A stretch of DNA of 64,000 bases from Mesorhizobium sp. Root552 (GCF_001427285.1 NZ_LMFV01000009.1:1-64000); one strand, 5' to 3'; counted from the first letter of the stretch, positions 43,608 through 53,755 are shown. Numbers and translations: made by a program. The notes: generated from the letters alone by a model not told the origin.

Positions 43608-45176
43608 ATGGCCGTAGCTGAATCGAGCAAACTTGCCAGCGGTGCAAGCAACATCTCGACGGGCCTTCGGGAAGCGTTTTACGCTGGCCTCATCGCCTTC
43701 TTCATGTTCGTGCTTCTGATCGGTCTCAAGACCGACCAGAACATCCACAACGAACTCATCATCGTACCGAGGTGGGGCCTGCTCGCGGTTGTGGTCCTGC
43801 TGACTGCACTGGGCCGTTTTCTGCAGGTGGTCTACCTGACGCCTTTCCTCGCGGCGCAAAAGATAACGGATACAAAAACGGGCATGCGCCCGACCAGCGT
43901 CGCGCTCCGCTTCTTCAGCAAGCGCAACCTGGTGATCGCCCTGGTAATCGGCGCAGTGCTTTTACTCGCCGGAGGCACGCTCGAAGCAGCCGTAGGTCCG
44001 TATTGGTCGGTTTATCTCGGCATGCTGCGCGGCGCCGCCATCATCTATGTGCTGGCGTGGGTTATCTTCTACTTCCGCAACTTCATCGGCGCCCACTCCT
44101 ATTCGCTGGGCTTCGCCGTTCTCGTTCTCTACCCCGTGGCAATGGTGCTGTTGTTCGGCTTCCAGGGCTCGTTGAAATGGGTCGACAATTTCGGCATCCA
44201 GATCCTGATCTACGTCATGCTGGCTTGGGGGCTGAACATAGTCGTCGGCCTTGCTGGCCTGCTCGACCTGGGCTACGTCGCCTTCTATGCGGTAGGCGCC
44301 TACTCCTATGCGCTGCTCGGCACGCATTTCGGCTGGTCGTTCTGGATCCTGCTGCCGGCGGCCGGCGCAATGGCGGCGATGTGGGGCATCATCCTCGGCT
44401 TTCCGGTACTGCGGCTGCGCGGTGACTACCTTGCCATCGTCACATTGGCTTTCGGCGAAATCATCCGCCTCGTGCTGATCAACTGGCGCGAAGTGACCAA
44501 CGGCGCTGCCGGCGTCTCGGGCGTTCCAAAGGTCAGCTTCTTCGGGCTGATGTCCTTCAACGTATCCGATCCGAACTACATAGCCAAAGTTTTGGAAATT
44601 CCCCAGTCCGGCGCCTACTACAAGATCTTCCTCTACTACCTGATCCTTGCGCTTTGCATACTGACGGCTTTTGTCACGATACGCCTCCGCTCGATGCCGG
44701 TTGGGCGCGCATGGGAAGCCCTGCGCGAAGACGAAATCGCGTGCCGTTCGCTTGGCATCAACACCACGACCACCAAGCTTACTGCCTTCGCCACGGGTGC
44801 CATGTTCGGCGGATTTGCCGGCTCGTTCTTTGCCGCACGGCAAGGCTTCGTCAGCCCCGAATCCTTCATCTTCCTGGAATCGGCGATCATCCTTGCAATC
44901 GTCGTTCTCGGTGGCATGGGATCGCTCGGCGGCATCGCCGTTGCATCGGCAGTGATGATCGGCGGCACCGAGATTCTGCGCGAAATGCAGTTCCTCAAGA
45001 TGATCTTTGGGCAGGACTTTACGCCTGAGCTTTATCGCATGCTCTTGTTCGGTGTCGCCATGGTGATCGTCATGGTGTGGAAGCCTCGCGGGTTCGTCGG
45101 AAGCCGGGAACCGACAGCATTCCTCAAGGAACGAAAATCCGTGTCAGGTGAGTTTACAAAGGAAGGGCACGGCTGA
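43608..45176 (+). CDS. livM: Branched-chain amino-acid ABC permease LivM, with extended N-terminus
   Basis: A 522-residue permease. The conserved LivM domain occupies about residues 195-500 (IQILIYVMLAWGLNIVVGLAGLLDLGYVAFYAVGAY, LRLRGDYLAIVTLAFGEIIR, VGRAWEALREDEIACRSLGIN, FVSPESFIFLESAIILAIVVLGGMGSLGG). The first 190 residues form extra membrane helices and make it longer than a typical LivM; such long forms are known in alphaproteobacteria. Its stop overlaps the livG start by one base. Confidence 0.94.
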   Translation: MAVAESSKLASGASNISTGLREAFYAGLIAFFMFVLLIGLKTDQNIHNELIIVPRWGLLAVVVLLTALGRFLQVVYLTPFLAAQKITDTKTGMRPTSVALRFFSKRNLVIALVIGAVLLLAGGTLEAAVGPYWSVYLGMLRGAAIIYVLAWVIFYFRNFIGAHSYSLGFAVLVLYPVAMVLLFGFQGSLKWVDNFGIQILIYVMLAWGLNIVVGLAGLLDLGYVAFYAVGAYSYALLGTHFGWSFWILLPAAGAMAAMWGIILGFPVLRLRGDYLAIVTLAFGEIIRLVLINWREVTNGAAGVSGVPKVSFFGLMSFNVSDPNYIAKVLEIPQSGAYYKIFLYYLILALCILTAFVTIRLRSMPVGRAWEALREDEIACRSLGINTTTTKLTAFATGAMFGGFAGSFFAARQGFVSPESFIFLESAIILAIVVLGGMGSLGGIAVASAVMIGGTEILREMQFLKMIFGQDFTPELYRMLLFGVAMVIVMVWKPRGFVGSREPTAFLKERKSVSGEFTKEGHG

Positions 45177-46807
45177 TGAGCATGAGTGCAGCTTCAACCA
45201 GCCCGATCCTTCAGGTCGAGCATCTCTCGATGAAATTCGGCGGACTGGTTGCCATTGGCGACCTGTCCTTCGAGGCCCGGCGCGGCGAGATTACTGCGCT
45301 GATCGGCCCCAACGGGGCCGGCAAGACAACCGTGTTCAACTGCATCACCGGCTTCTACAAGCCGACTGAAGGCATGATCCGCTTTACTGGCAGAGCCGGC
45401 GGCGAGTTCCTGCTCGAGCGCATGCCCGACTTCCAGATCACAGCCAAGGCCAAGGTTGCCAGAACCTTCCAGAACATCCGGCTCTTTTCCGGCATGACCG
45501 TTCTGGAAAACCTTCTGGTGGCCCAGCACAACAAGCTGATGAAGGCCTCCGGCTACACGATCCTGGGCCTGCTCGGTATCGGCGGCTATCGCCAGGCCTC
45601 GGCAGAATCGATCGAGAAAGCCAAGTACTGGCTGGAAAAAGCCAAGCTTGTGGATCGCGCCGACGACCCGGCGGGTGACCTGCCCTATGGTGCGCAGCGA
45701 CGGCTCGAGATCGCGCGCGCCATGTGCACCGATCCGGAACTGCTTTGCCTGGACGAACCGGCAGCCGGCCTGAACCCGAAAGAGTCGCTGGCTCTCAACA
45801 GCCTGCTCAACGACATCAAGGCCAACACCGGAACGTCCATCCTGCTCATCGAGCACGACATGTCCGTGGTCATGGAAATCTCGGACCACATCGTGGTGCT
45901 TGAATATGGCCGCAAGATTTCCGACGGCGACCCGACGTCGGTGAGAACCGATCCTCGCGTCATCGCCGCCTATCTCGGCGTCGACGACGAGGAAGTCGAA
46001 GACGTGCTCACGGCTGTCGGCGACGAGGATGTCATCGAACAACTGGACACTGGCCCAGACACCAGTCACGGTCCCGGCGCCTCTGCTTCCATGCTCGCCG
46101 GACCGCTGAGCGACACGGTGGTTCACGGCGATGGCGAACGCGTGACTGTCGAGAAAGGCGCGTCAAAAGCGGCGCAGGCAAAACCCGTCGTTCAGGCAAA
46201 GCCAGCCGCTCAGGTAAAATCCTCCATCCAGGCAAAGCCGGCGGCCAAAGCATCGGCAGCAAAACCGGCCGCCAAGGCAAAACCGGCAGCGACAAAGGCC
46301 GAGCCAGCCAAGGCTGCGGCGGCTTTGCCGAAAACTGCACCGAAGACATCGCCCGCAGCCAAGCCGTCTGAAAAACCGGTTGCAGCCAAGGCTGTCTCCA
46401 AACAGGCAGTCAAGGCCGAGCCTGCCAAGGCAGTCGCCAGCAAGCCGGTTGCCAAGGTACCTGCCAAGCCAGCGGCGAAGGCACCTGCTGCAAAGGCGTC
46501 GACAAAGCCTGCCGTAAAGACGGCCGTGAAGGCGATTTCAAATCGTCTGGCAGCGCCACGTGGTGGCAGGCCTGACGATCTTCTGGCCATCAACGGGATC
46601 GGCCCGGTGAACCTGCGCAAGCTCAACGAGCGCGGCATTTTCCATTTCGACCAGATCGCCGCATGGAAGAAGGCAGATATCGAGGCAGTGGAAGCTTACC
46701 TCGCTTTTGACGGCCGTATCGCCCGCGAAGACTGGATCGGCCAGGCGAAAGCTCTGGACAAGAAGGCCGCCTCAGCTGCGGCAGCCAAGCGCGGGGGGCG
46801 CAAATAA
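45176..46807 (+). CDS. livG: LivG ATPase fused to an Ala/Lys/Pro linker and helix-hairpin-helix module
   Basis: A 543-residue protein, about twice the usual LivG length. Residues 10-270 are a complete ABC ATPase: Walker [10 protein letters not shown], signature region [13 protein letters not shown], Walker [14 protein letters not shown]. Residues about 325-455 are a low-complexity Ala/Lys/Pro linker. Residues about 460-525 carry [20 protein letters not shown] and [20 protein letters not shown], ending in [14 protein letters not shown]: a helix-hairpin-helix-like module that, from memory, also ends NuoE and ribosomal L21 proteins in this order. The tail keeps the frame up to livF (TAATG overlap), so it is not an artefact of a frameshift. 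Confidence 0.92.
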   Translation: MSMSAASTSPILQVEHLSMKFGGLVAIGDLSFEARRGEITALIGPNGAGKTTVFNCITGFYKPTEGMIRFTGRAGGEFLLERMPDFQITAKAKVARTFQNIRLFSGMTVLENLLVAQHNKLMKASGYTILGLLGIGGYRQASAESIEKAKYWLEKAKLVDRADDPAGDLPYGAQRRLEIARAMCTDPELLCLDEPAAGLNPKESLALNSLLNDIKANTGTSILLIEHDMSVVMEISDHIVVLEYGRKISDGDPTSVRTDPRVIAAYLGVDDEEVEDVLTAVGDEDVIEQLDTGPDTSHGPGASASMLAGPLSDTVVHGDGERVTVEKGASKAAQAKPVVQAKPAAQVKSSIQAKPAAKASAAKPAAKAKPAATKAEPAKAAAALPKTAPKTSPAAKPSEKPVAAKAVSKQAVKAEPAKAVASKPVAKVPAKPAAKAPAAKASTKPAVKTAVKAISNRLAAPRGGRPDDLLAINGIGPVNLRKLNERGIFHFDQIAAWKKADIEAVEAYLAFDGRIAREDWIGQAKALDKKAASAAAAKRGGRK

Positions 46808-47535
46808 TGGCCAACGCACCGCTGCTCGACATCAAGGGCGTCCAGACATTCTACGGCAACATCAAGGCGCTGAACGGCGTCGACGTCTCGGTCCATGAAG
46901 GCGAGATCGTGGCACTGATCGGCGCGAACGGTGCCGGCAAGTCGACGCTGATGATGACCATCTTCGGCGCACCGAGAGCACGTGCCGGCACGATTACCTT
47001 TGCCGGCACGGATATCACTCAAATGCCCACCCACGAGATCGCACGGATGCGCATTGCGCAGTCGCCGGAAGGTCGCCGGATTTTCCCGCGCATGACTGTG
47101 ATGGAAAACCTGCAGATGGGCGCCAGCCTCGACAACCTCAAATATTATAGTGAGGACGTCGAGAAGGTATTCACGCTGTTCCCCCGCCTCAAGGAGCGTA
47201 TTGGGCAGCGTGGCGGCACCTTGTCAGGCGGCGAACAGCAGATGTTGTCGATTGGCCGCGCGCTGATGGCGAGACCAAAGCTGCTTCTGCTCGACGAACC
47301 CTCGCTCGGCCTTGCGCCGCTCATCGTCAAGCAGATTTTCGATGCAATTCGAGAACTCAATCGCACACAGGGACTAACCGTCTTCCTGGTCGAGCAGAAC
47401 GCCTTCGGCGCCTTGAAGCTCGCCACGCGCGGCTACGTCATGGTCAACGGCAATGTCACCATGAGCGGCACCGGCAAGGACCTGTTGGCAAACCCGGAAG
47501 TGCGCGCTGCCTATCTCGAAGGCGGCAGGCACTGA
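46807..47535 (+). CDS. livF: Branched-chain amino-acid ABC ATPase LivF
   Basis: A 242-residue ATPase with Walker A GANGAGKST, signature LSGGEQQMLSIGRAL, Walker B LLLLDEPSLGLAP and the LivF ending VEQNAFGALKLATRGYVMVNG. It pairs with LivG to drive uptake. Starts at the last base of the livG stop. Confidence 0.95.
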   Translation: MANAPLLDIKGVQTFYGNIKALNGVDVSVHEGEIVALIGANGAGKSTLMMTIFGAPRARAGTITFAGTDITQMPTHEIARMRIAQSPEGRRIFPRMTVMENLQMGASLDNLKYYSEDVEKVFTLFPRLKERIGQRGGTLSGGEQQMLSIGRALMARPKLLLLDEPSLGLAPLIVKQIFDAIRELNRTQGLTVFLVEQNAFGALKLATRGYVMVNGNVTMSGTGKDLLANPEVRAAYLEGGRH

Positions 47536-47551
47536 ACCTGGAGGGAACATC

Positions 47552-47899
47552 ATGCAAGGCATTCTCTATGAAGAGGCCTCGATCTGGCAATTTTTCTTCG
47601 TTACCTGCCTCCTCGGTGGCTGGGCGGCCTGGATGACCGGCAAGGCCTGTGCGCAAACCTGGCGGCCACCACTGGCTCTCTTCTTCTATATCCTCGGCCT
47701 GGGCATCGGCGTTCGGTTCATCCATCACGCCCTGTTCGAAGGCACGATGTTCTCGCCGCAGTACTACCTCGTCGACACCATCGTTCTCATGATCCTGGCC
47801 TTTCTCGGCTACCAGTACACGCGCACTAACCAGATGGTTACGCAGTACAATTGGCTTTACGAGAAAGTGTCTCCCCTTAGCTGGAAATCAAAGGGTTAA
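47552..47899 (+). CDS. DUF6867 family membrane protein
   Basis: A 115-residue protein with three hydrophobic segments (about residues 12-30, 38-58 and 72-90) and the conserved GKACAQTWRP and FEGTMFSPQYYLVDT patterns. The family is found directly after livF in Hyphomicrobiales; its role is unknown, perhaps an accessory part of the importer. Confidence 0.8.
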   Translation: MQGILYEEASIWQFFFVTCLLGGWAAWMTGKACAQTWRPPLALFFYILGLGIGVRFIHHALFEGTMFSPQYYLVDTIVLMILAFLGYQYTRTNQMVTQYNWLYEKVSPLSWKSKG

Positions 47900-47979
47900 G
47901 GTTCACCATTAACGTCGTTTCGAAGATGAATCGACGTGACAACCGCCTGAAAATCGGCAAAGTTGGCTTTCTGCGATTA

Positions 47980-48017
47980 GGGTGGGCATCGCATGAAAGT
48001 ATCATCCACGCCCACCC
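47980..48017 (+). promoter_or_regulatory. Leader hairpin upstream of the binding-protein gene
   Basis: GGGTGGGC (47980-47987) and GCCCACCC (48010-48017) form an 8-bp perfect stem with a 22-base loop, ending 19 bases before the ATG. A competing CCC-GTAAAT-GGG pairing (about 48014-48026) could mask the GGGAG ribosome-binding site. Possible translational control or mRNA stabilisation. Confidence 0.4.
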
Positions 48018-48036
48018 CGTAAATGGGAGCGTTTAA

Positions 48037-49155
48037 ATGAAGAAATCACTCTTGTCCGCGGTAGCCCTGACCGCGCTGGTCGCGTTCAGCGGCTCGGCGT
48101 GGGCTGACGTTCTGCTCGGCGTTGCTGGCCCGATCACCGGCCCGAACGCTGCGTTCGGCGCTCAGCTGCAGAAGGGTGCGGAGATGGCTGCTGCAGACAT
48201 CAACGCTGCGGGCGGCATGAACGGCGAGCAGATCAAGGTCAGCGTCGGCGACGACGTTTCCGACCCCAAGCAGGGCATTTCGGTTGCCAACAAGTTCGTT
48301 GCCGACGGCATCAAGTTCGTTGTCGGCCACTTCAACTCGGGCGTGTCGATCCCTGCTTCGGAAGTCTATGCCGAGAATGGCATTCTCGAAGTGACGCCGG
48401 CTGCCACCAACCCGACCTTCACCGAGCGTGGGTTGTGGAACACCGTCCGCGTCTGCGGTCGTGACGACCAGCAGGGCCAGGTTGCCGGCGCCTACATCGC
48501 CGCCAACTTCAAGGATGCCAAGGTTGCCGTTATCCACGACAAGACGCCTTATGGCCAGGGCCTTGCCGATGAGACCAAGAAGGCGCTGAACGCTGCTGGC
48601 GTGACGGAAGTCATGTACGAAGGCGTGAACATCGGCGACAAGGACTTCTCGGCCCTCATCGCCAAGATGAAGGAAGCCGGCGTGACCCTGATTTATTGGG
48701 GCGGCCTGCACACCGAAGCCGGCCTGATCATCCGCCAGTCGGCTGACCAGGGCCTGAAGGCTCCGCTGTTCTCGGGCGACGGCATCGTGTCGAACGAACT
48801 CGCTTCCATCGCGGGCGACGCCGTTGCCGGCACCTACAACACCTTCGGTCCCGACCCGCGCCAGAACCCGGCCGCCAAGGACGTCGTTGAGAAGTTCCGC
48901 GCTGCCGGCTTCGAGCCTGAAGCCTACACGCTGTACTCCTATGCAGCCACGCAGGTGATTGCACAGGCCGCAGCTGCAGCCGGCACCAACGACGCCCAGG
49001 AAGTTGCCAAGGCGATCAAGGAGAAGGGTCCGTTCAAGACCGTTCTCGGCGACCTGTCCTTCAACGAAAAGGGTGACCGCACCGACGCCGACTATGTCGT
49101 CTACCAGTGGAAGAAGGGCGACGACGGCAAGTACAACTACTTCCAGCTGAAATAA
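48037..49155 (+). CDS. livK: Branched-chain amino-acid binding protein (LivK/LivJ type)
   Basis: A 372-residue periplasmic protein: signal peptide [20 protein letters not shown] with cleavage near AWA, then [57 protein letters not shown], and [22 protein letters not shown], a type I binding fold. It has its own leader with a hairpin and is followed by a strong terminator, so it can be expressed at a higher level than the liv membrane genes. Confidence 0.94.
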   Translation: MKKSLLSAVALTALVAFSGSAWADVLLGVAGPITGPNAAFGAQLQKGAEMAAADINAAGGMNGEQIKVSVGDDVSDPKQGISVANKFVADGIKFVVGHFNSGVSIPASEVYAENGILEVTPAATNPTFTERGLWNTVRVCGRDDQQGQVAGAYIAANFKDAKVAVIHDKTPYGQGLADETKKALNAAGVTEVMYEGVNIGDKDFSALIAKMKEAGVTLIYWGGLHTEAGLIIRQSADQGLKAPLFSGDGIVSNELASIAGDAVAGTYNTFGPDPRQNPAAKDVVEKFRAAGFEPEAYTLYSYAATQVIAQAAAAAGTNDAQEVAKAIKEKGPFKTVLGDLSFNEKGDRTDADYVVYQWKKGDDGKYNYFQLK

Positions 49156-49179
49156 GCCTGGAAGCAGCAAACCTGCAGG

Positions 49180-49208
49180 AAATGCCCGGCGCTGAGCGCC
49201 GGGCATTT
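49180..49208 (+). terminator. Intrinsic terminator after the binding-protein gene
   Basis: A 13-bp perfect stem, AAATGCCCGGCGC (49180-49192) with GCGCCGGGCATTT (49196-49208), loop TGA, followed by TTCGTTTT. It ends 53 bases after the stop codon. Confidence 0.92.
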
Positions 49209-49315
49209 TCGTTTTGGAATGATATATCCCTTACGATGCGTCATTCCCGTTTGCGCCGCAGCAATTTCGCGCTATTCATGCGCGCCTTTTGACCCCTTGC
49301 TTGCGGAGTGCCCCA

Positions 49316-52300
49316 TTGCCTATCGCGAAGATCCTTGTCGCCAACCGCTCTGAAATCGCCATCCGCATTTTCCGTGCGGCCAACGAACTCGGCCTGAAAA
49401 CCGTGGCGATCTGGGCGGAAGAAGACAAATATTCGCTGCACAGGTTCAAGGCGGACGAGAGCTACCAGGTTGGCCGCGGCCCGCATCTTGCCAAGGATAT
49501 GGGTCCGATCGAGAGCTACCTTTCGATTGAGGAAGTTCTTCGCGTCGCCAAGCTTTCCGGAGCCGATGCAATTCATCCGGGCTACGGCCTGCTTTCGGAA
49601 AGTCCTGAATTCGCTGACGCTTGCGCCGAGGCCGGCATCACTTTCATCGGCCCCAAGGCGGATACGATGCGCCGCCTCGGCAACAAGGTTGCCGCGCGCA
49701 ATCTTGCCATGGAAGTCGGCGTACCTGTCGTTCCCGCCACCGATCCCTTGCCCGACGATATGGAGGCCGTGAAAAAGCTCGCCGCCGATATCGGTTACCC
49801 GCTTATGCTCAAGGCCTCATGGGGCGGCGGTGGACGCGGCATGCGCGCCATCCGTTCCGAGGCTGATCTCGCGCGCGAAGTTATGGAAGGCAAGCGCGAA
49901 GCCAAGGCGGCCTTCGGCAAAGACGAAGTCTACCTCGAAAAGCTGGTCGAACGGGCGCGCCATGTCGAAGTGCAGATATTGGGCGACACCCATGGCAACG
50001 CCGTGCATTTGTTCGAGCGCGATTGTTCCATCCAGCGCCGCAACCAGAAAGTCGTCGAGCGCGCGCCCGCCCCCTATCTCGATCAAGCGCAGCGCCAGGA
50101 ACTGTGCGGCTATGCGCTGAAGATCGCCAATGAGACCAGCTACATCGGAGCCGGCACCGTCGAGTTCCTGATGGATGTCAATACCGGCAAGTTCTACTTC
50201 ATCGAGGTTAACCCGCGCATCCAGGTCGAGCACACGGTCACCGAGGAGGTGACCGGCATCGATATCGTCAAGGCGCAGATCCACATTCTTGACGGGTTTG
50301 CAATCGGCCAAGCGCAATCGGGCGTGCCGGCGCAGGAAAACATCCGTCTCAACGGCCATGCCTTGCAATGCCGCATCACCACGGAAGACCCGGAACAGAA
50401 CTTCATACCGGATTATGGACGCATTACCGCTTATCGCGGGGCGACCGGCTTCGGCATACGCCTTGACGGCGGCACCGCCTATTCAGGCGCGGTTATCACG
50501 CGCTTTTATGACCCGCTGCTTGAGAAGGTCACGGCATGGGCACCGACATCGGGCGAAGCTATCGCACGCATGAACCGGGCCTTGCGCGAGTTCCGCATCC
50601 GCGGCGTGGCGACGAACCTCACCTTCCTCGAGGCGATCATCAATCATCCGCGCTTCGGCGACAATTCCTATACGACGAAGTTCATCGACACGACGCCTGA
50701 ACTGTTTACGCATGTGAAGCGGCAGGACCGCGCCACCAAGTTGCTGAACTATCTCGGCGACGTTTCGGTCAACGGACACCCGGAAGCGCGCGGCCGTCCC
50801 AAGCCTAACCCGGATGCGGCGGCACCCGTTATTCCGTGGTTCACGGGTCCCATTCCCGACGGCACGCGCCAGAAGCTCGACACGCTCGGGCCGCAGAAGT
50901 TCGCGCAATGGATGCGTGACCAGAAGCAGGTTCTGGTGACCGATACGACGATGCGCGACGGCCACCAGTCATTGCTTGCCACCCGTGTGCGCACGCACGA
51001 CATCACCCGCATCGCCGGCACCTATGCGCGCGCGCTGCCGCAATTGCTGTCGCTTGAATGCTGGGGCGGCGCGACTTTCGACGTGGCGATGCGCTTCCTG
51101 ACCGAAGATCCGTGGGAGCGATTGTCGCTGATCCGCGAAAGGGCGCCGAACATTCTCCTGCAGATGCTGCTGCGCGGAGCAAACGGCGTCGGCTACACCA
51201 ACTACCCCGACAATGTCGTCCAACATTTCGTCAAGCAGGCCGCCAGTGGCGGCATCGACCTGTTCCGCGTCTTCGACTGTCTGAACTGGGTCGACAACAT
51301 GCGTGTCGCGATGGACGCGGTCGTCGCCGAAGGCAAATTGTGCGAAGCGGCGATGTGCTATACCGGCGACATCCTCGACCCGGCCCGCGCCAAGTACGAT
51401 CTCAAATACTATGTTTCACTTGCCAAGGAACTGGAGGCGGCAGGCGCGCATATCATCGCGGTCAAGGACATGGCCGGCCTGCTGAAGCCGGCAGCCGCCA
51501 AGGTGCTGTTCAAGGCTCTGCGCGAGGCAACCGACCTTCCCCTCCACTTTCATACGCATGATACCTCGGGCCTCTCGGCCGCTACGGTATTGGCTGCGGT
51601 GGAATCTGGCGCCGATGCCATCGACGCTGCAATGGATGCGTTCTCCGGCAACACCTCTCAGCCGTGCCTCGGCTCCATCGTCGAAGCCCTGCGCGGCACC
51701 GATCGCGATCCCGGTCTCGATCCTCAATGGATCCGGAAGATTTCGTTCTACTGGGAAGCGGTACGCAACCAGTACGCCGCCTTCGAAAGCGACCTCAAGG
51801 GGCCGGCCTCGGAAGTCTATTTGCACGAAATGCCGGGGGGTCAGTTCACCAATTTGAAGGAGCAGGCCCGTTCGCTCGGACTGGAGACACGCTGGCACGA
51901 AGTGGCGCAAGCCTACCACGACGTGAACCTGATGTTCGGCGACATCGTCAAGGTAACACCGTCATCGAAGGTCGTTGGCGACATGGCGCTGATGATGGTG
52001 AGCCAGGATCTCACAGTGGCGGACGTCGAGAATCCCGCCAAGGACATCGCCTTCCCCGATTCAGTCGTAGCCATGCTGCGTGGCGATCTTGGCCAGTCAC
52101 CGGGCGGATGGCCTGCGACACTGCAAAAGAAGGCGCTCAAGGGTGGCAAGGCGGTAACGGCAAGGCCGGGTTCCCTGCTGAAGGCTGCCGACCTCACCGC
52201 CAGCCGCAAGGAAATCGAGACAAAGCTCGGCCGCAAGCTTTCCGACTACGAGTTTGCCTCGTGGCTGATGTATCCGAAAGTGTTCACCGACTTTGCAGCA

Positions 52301-52774
52301 GCGCAGGAGACCTACGGCCCCGTCAGCGTGCTGCCGACGCCGACCTATTTCTACGGCATGCAGTCAACTGACGAGATTTTCGTCGACATCGAGAAGGGCA
52401 AGACACTGGTCATCCGTTGCCTGGCCATCGGCGATGTCGATGACAAGGGCATGGTGACGGTGTTCTTCGAATTGAATGGCCAACCGCGCAGGGTCAAGGT
52501 ACCTGACAGGGCGCACGGCGCTTCCGCGGTCAAGGCGCGACGCAAGGCCGAGCCGGGCAGCGACATCCATGTCGGCGCGCCCATGCCTGGGGTTATCTCG
52601 ACGGTCGCCGTGGCGGCCGGGCAAGCGGTCAAGGCAGGCGATGTGCTGTTGTCCATCGAAGCGATGAAGATGGAAACCGCGCTGCATGCGGAGCGCGACG
52701 GCGTGATTGCCGAAGTGCTTGTACGCACCGGTGACCAGATCGATGCCAAGGATCTTCTCGTCGTGTTCGGCTAG
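49316..52774 (+). CDS. pyc: Pyruvate carboxylase
   Basis: A 1152-residue single-chain biotin enzyme making oxaloacetate from pyruvate, bicarbonate and ATP. Residues 1-455 are biotin carboxylase (AKILVANRSEIAIRIFRAANELG, the glycine-rich ATP loop ASWGGGGRGMRAI, FIEVNPRIQVEHTVTEEVTG); about 535-810 the carboxyltransferase (DTTMRDGHQSLLATRVRT, ECWGGATFDVAMRFL, VKDMAGLLKPAAAK, FHTHDTSG); about 830-1040 the PYC/OADA domain; residues about 1075-1150 the biotin carrier with Lys1118 in EAMKMETAL. Start TTG 49316 is seven bases after GGAG and gives family length; the upstream TTG 49289 has no RBS. Confidence 0.95.
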   Translation: MPIAKILVANRSEIAIRIFRAANELGLKTVAIWAEEDKYSLHRFKADESYQVGRGPHLAKDMGPIESYLSIEEVLRVAKLSGADAIHPGYGLLSESPEFADACAEAGITFIGPKADTMRRLGNKVAARNLAMEVGVPVVPATDPLPDDMEAVKKLAADIGYPLMLKASWGGGGRGMRAIRSEADLAREVMEGKREAKAAFGKDEVYLEKLVERARHVEVQILGDTHGNAVHLFERDCSIQRRNQKVVERAPAPYLDQAQRQELCGYALKIANETSYIGAGTVEFLMDVNTGKFYFIEVNPRIQVEHTVTEEVTGIDIVKAQIHILDGFAIGQAQSGVPAQENIRLNGHALQCRITTEDPEQNFIPDYGRITAYRGATGFGIRLDGGTAYSGAVITRFYDPLLEKVTAWAPTSGEAIARMNRALREFRIRGVATNLTFLEAIINHPRFGDNSYTTKFIDTTPELFTHVKRQDRATKLLNYLGDVSVNGHPEARGRPKPNPDAAAPVIPWFTGPIPDGTRQKLDTLGPQKFAQWMRDQKQVLVTDTTMRDGHQSLLATRVRTHDITRIAGTYARALPQLLSLECWGGATFDVAMRFLTEDPWERLSLIRERAPNILLQMLLRGANGVGYTNYPDNVVQHFVKQAASGGIDLFRVFDCLNWVDNMRVAMDAVVAEGKLCEAAMCYTGDILDPARAKYDLKYYVSLAKELEAAGAHIIAVKDMAGLLKPAAAKVLFKALREATDLPLHFHTHDTSGLSAATVLAAVESGADAIDAAMDAFSGNTSQPCLGSIVEALRGTDRDPGLDPQWIRKISFYWEAVRNQYAAFESDLKGPASEVYLHEMPGGQFTNLKEQARSLGLETRWHEVAQAYHDVNLMFGDIVKVTPSSKVVGDMALMMVSQDLTVADVENPAKDIAFPDSVVAMLRGDLGQSPGGWPATLQKKALKGGKAVTARPGSLLKAADLTASRKEIETKLGRKLSDYEFASWLMYPKVFTDFAAAQETYGPVSVLPTPTYFYGMQSTDEIFVDIEKGKTLVIRCLAIGDVDDKGMVTVFFELNGQPRRVKVPDRAHGASAVKARRKAEPGSDIHVGAPMPGVISTVAVAAGQAVKAGDVLLSIEAMKMETALHAERDGVIAEVLVRTGDQIDAKDLLVVFG

Positions 52775-52794
52775 CACCAGCGATCACGCCAAAT

Positions 52795-52822
52795 GAGGCA
52801 GGCTTATTCACAAGCCTGCCTC
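52795..52822. repeat. 11-bp inverted repeat downstream of pyc
   Basis: GAGGCAGGCTT (52795-52805) and AAGCCTGCCTC (52812-52822) pair perfectly around a 6-base loop, 20 bases after the pyc stop. No T-run follows on the plus strand, so it could be a processing or stabilising hairpin, or a weak terminator. Confidence 0.6.
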
Positions 52823-52931
52823 ACCCGACAAACGGGCTTGACCAGCCAGCACCTGTCGGGCATCGAACCCTCACAAAAAGTGGCCGCCACTCTTGCGAGT
52901 CGCGGCAATTCCAAACAACGCGGAGAATGAA

Positions 52932-53192
52932 ATGGCCGACGACATCACCGAAACCAGCCAGACCGTTGCCGCCGGCCAGTTGCGAGCCTTCATCGAACGC
53001 ATCGAGCGGCTCGAGGAAGAAAAGAAGACCATCGCCGACGACATCAAGGAAGTGTTCGCGGAAGCCAAGGGCACAGGCTTCGATACCAAGGCGATGCGCA
53101 CCATCATCCGGCTGCGTAAGAAGGATCAGGCCGAGCGCCAGGAAGAGGAATCGATCCTCGACCTCTATATGGCCGCTCTCGGCATGGTGTAA
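52932..53192 (+). CDS. gapR: GapR family DNA-binding protein (DUF2312)
   Basis: An 86-residue, highly helical protein: [51 protein letters not shown], then an [18 protein letters not shown] end. This is the DUF2312/GapR family, which in Caulobacter forms clamps on overtwisted DNA and helps topoisomerases during replication. The ATG 52932 follows GGAGAATGAA. Single gene with its own terminator. Confidence 0.93.
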   Translation: MADDITETSQTVAAGQLRAFIERIERLEEEKKTIADDIKEVFAEAKGTGFDTKAMRTIIRLRKKDQAERQEEESILDLYMAALGMV

Positions 53193-53271
53193 CCCGCCCG
53201 ACCGACCGCCTGCGGCGCACCAATTGACCCAAACATTACTGAAAGCGGCGTGACGCCGTTTCAGAACAACT

Positions 53272-53297
53272 CTGTCGAAGAGATGCCTCTTCGGCAG
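53272..53297 (+). terminator. Intrinsic terminator after gapR
   Basis: CTGTCGAAGAG (53272-53282) pairs with CTCTTCGGCAG (53287-53297) around ATGC, with one G-T pair, then GTCATTTTTACT. A smaller hairpin (CGGCG-TGA-CGCCG, 53246-53258) precedes it. Confidence 0.85.
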
Positions 53298-53439
53298 GTC
53301 ATTTTTACTCGCCTTTGCCCTGCAGGCAGGCTTGTCAGCTGCCGGCTTTTGCCATTTGAGGCGCATCCGAATTGCGAGGGCTTCGGTTGCGATAGTCAGC
53401 GATGATTGCCGCTCCCGCTTGCTTGTGCTGGAAGGACCA

Positions 53440-53637
53440 ATGTCCGCCTTCCGCGCCTTCGACGATAAGACAATATACTGCCAGCTCGATCGCTTCGCGG
53501 ACCGCGAGCGTATTGGGTTCGTTGCGGGTTACACCGGCCTCGACGAAACAAACTCAATGTTTTCAACGCGTAGCAAGAATACTTATATTATACACAGGAT
53601 TTCCGATGAAACTTTCGATTTAGATATATTGGTGTGA
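53440..53637 (+). CDS. Possible small protein of 65 residues
   Basis: ATG 53440 follows GGAAGGA six bases upstream. The sequence MSAFRAFDDKTIYCQLDRF, then IGFVAGYTGLDETNSMF and an NTYIIHRISDETFDLDILV ending looks like a soluble small protein, but there is no family match and the last 60 bases are unusually AT-rich for this genome. Could be a recently acquired or decaying gene. Confidence 0.4.
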   Translation: MSAFRAFDDKTIYCQLDRFADRERIGFVAGYTGLDETNSMFSTRSKNTYIIHRISDETFDLDILV

Positions 53638-53755
53638 CCACCTGGATGCCGCAGCGCTCAATTCTGGCAGGAATAGTAAATCGGAATACGTTTTCGTATT
53701 GACGAACCGATCTTCCGAAACGCTCATGCGACCTCATCCGATTTTCACGGAGCAT

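Noticed and set aside
48046..49206. A 386-codon minus-strand frame opposite livK
   Set aside because: Shadow of the coding strand; no domain and no start signal.
52795..52822. The inverted repeat after pyc as a definite terminator
   Set aside because: The stem is perfect but no T-run follows on the plus strand; listed only as a repeat.
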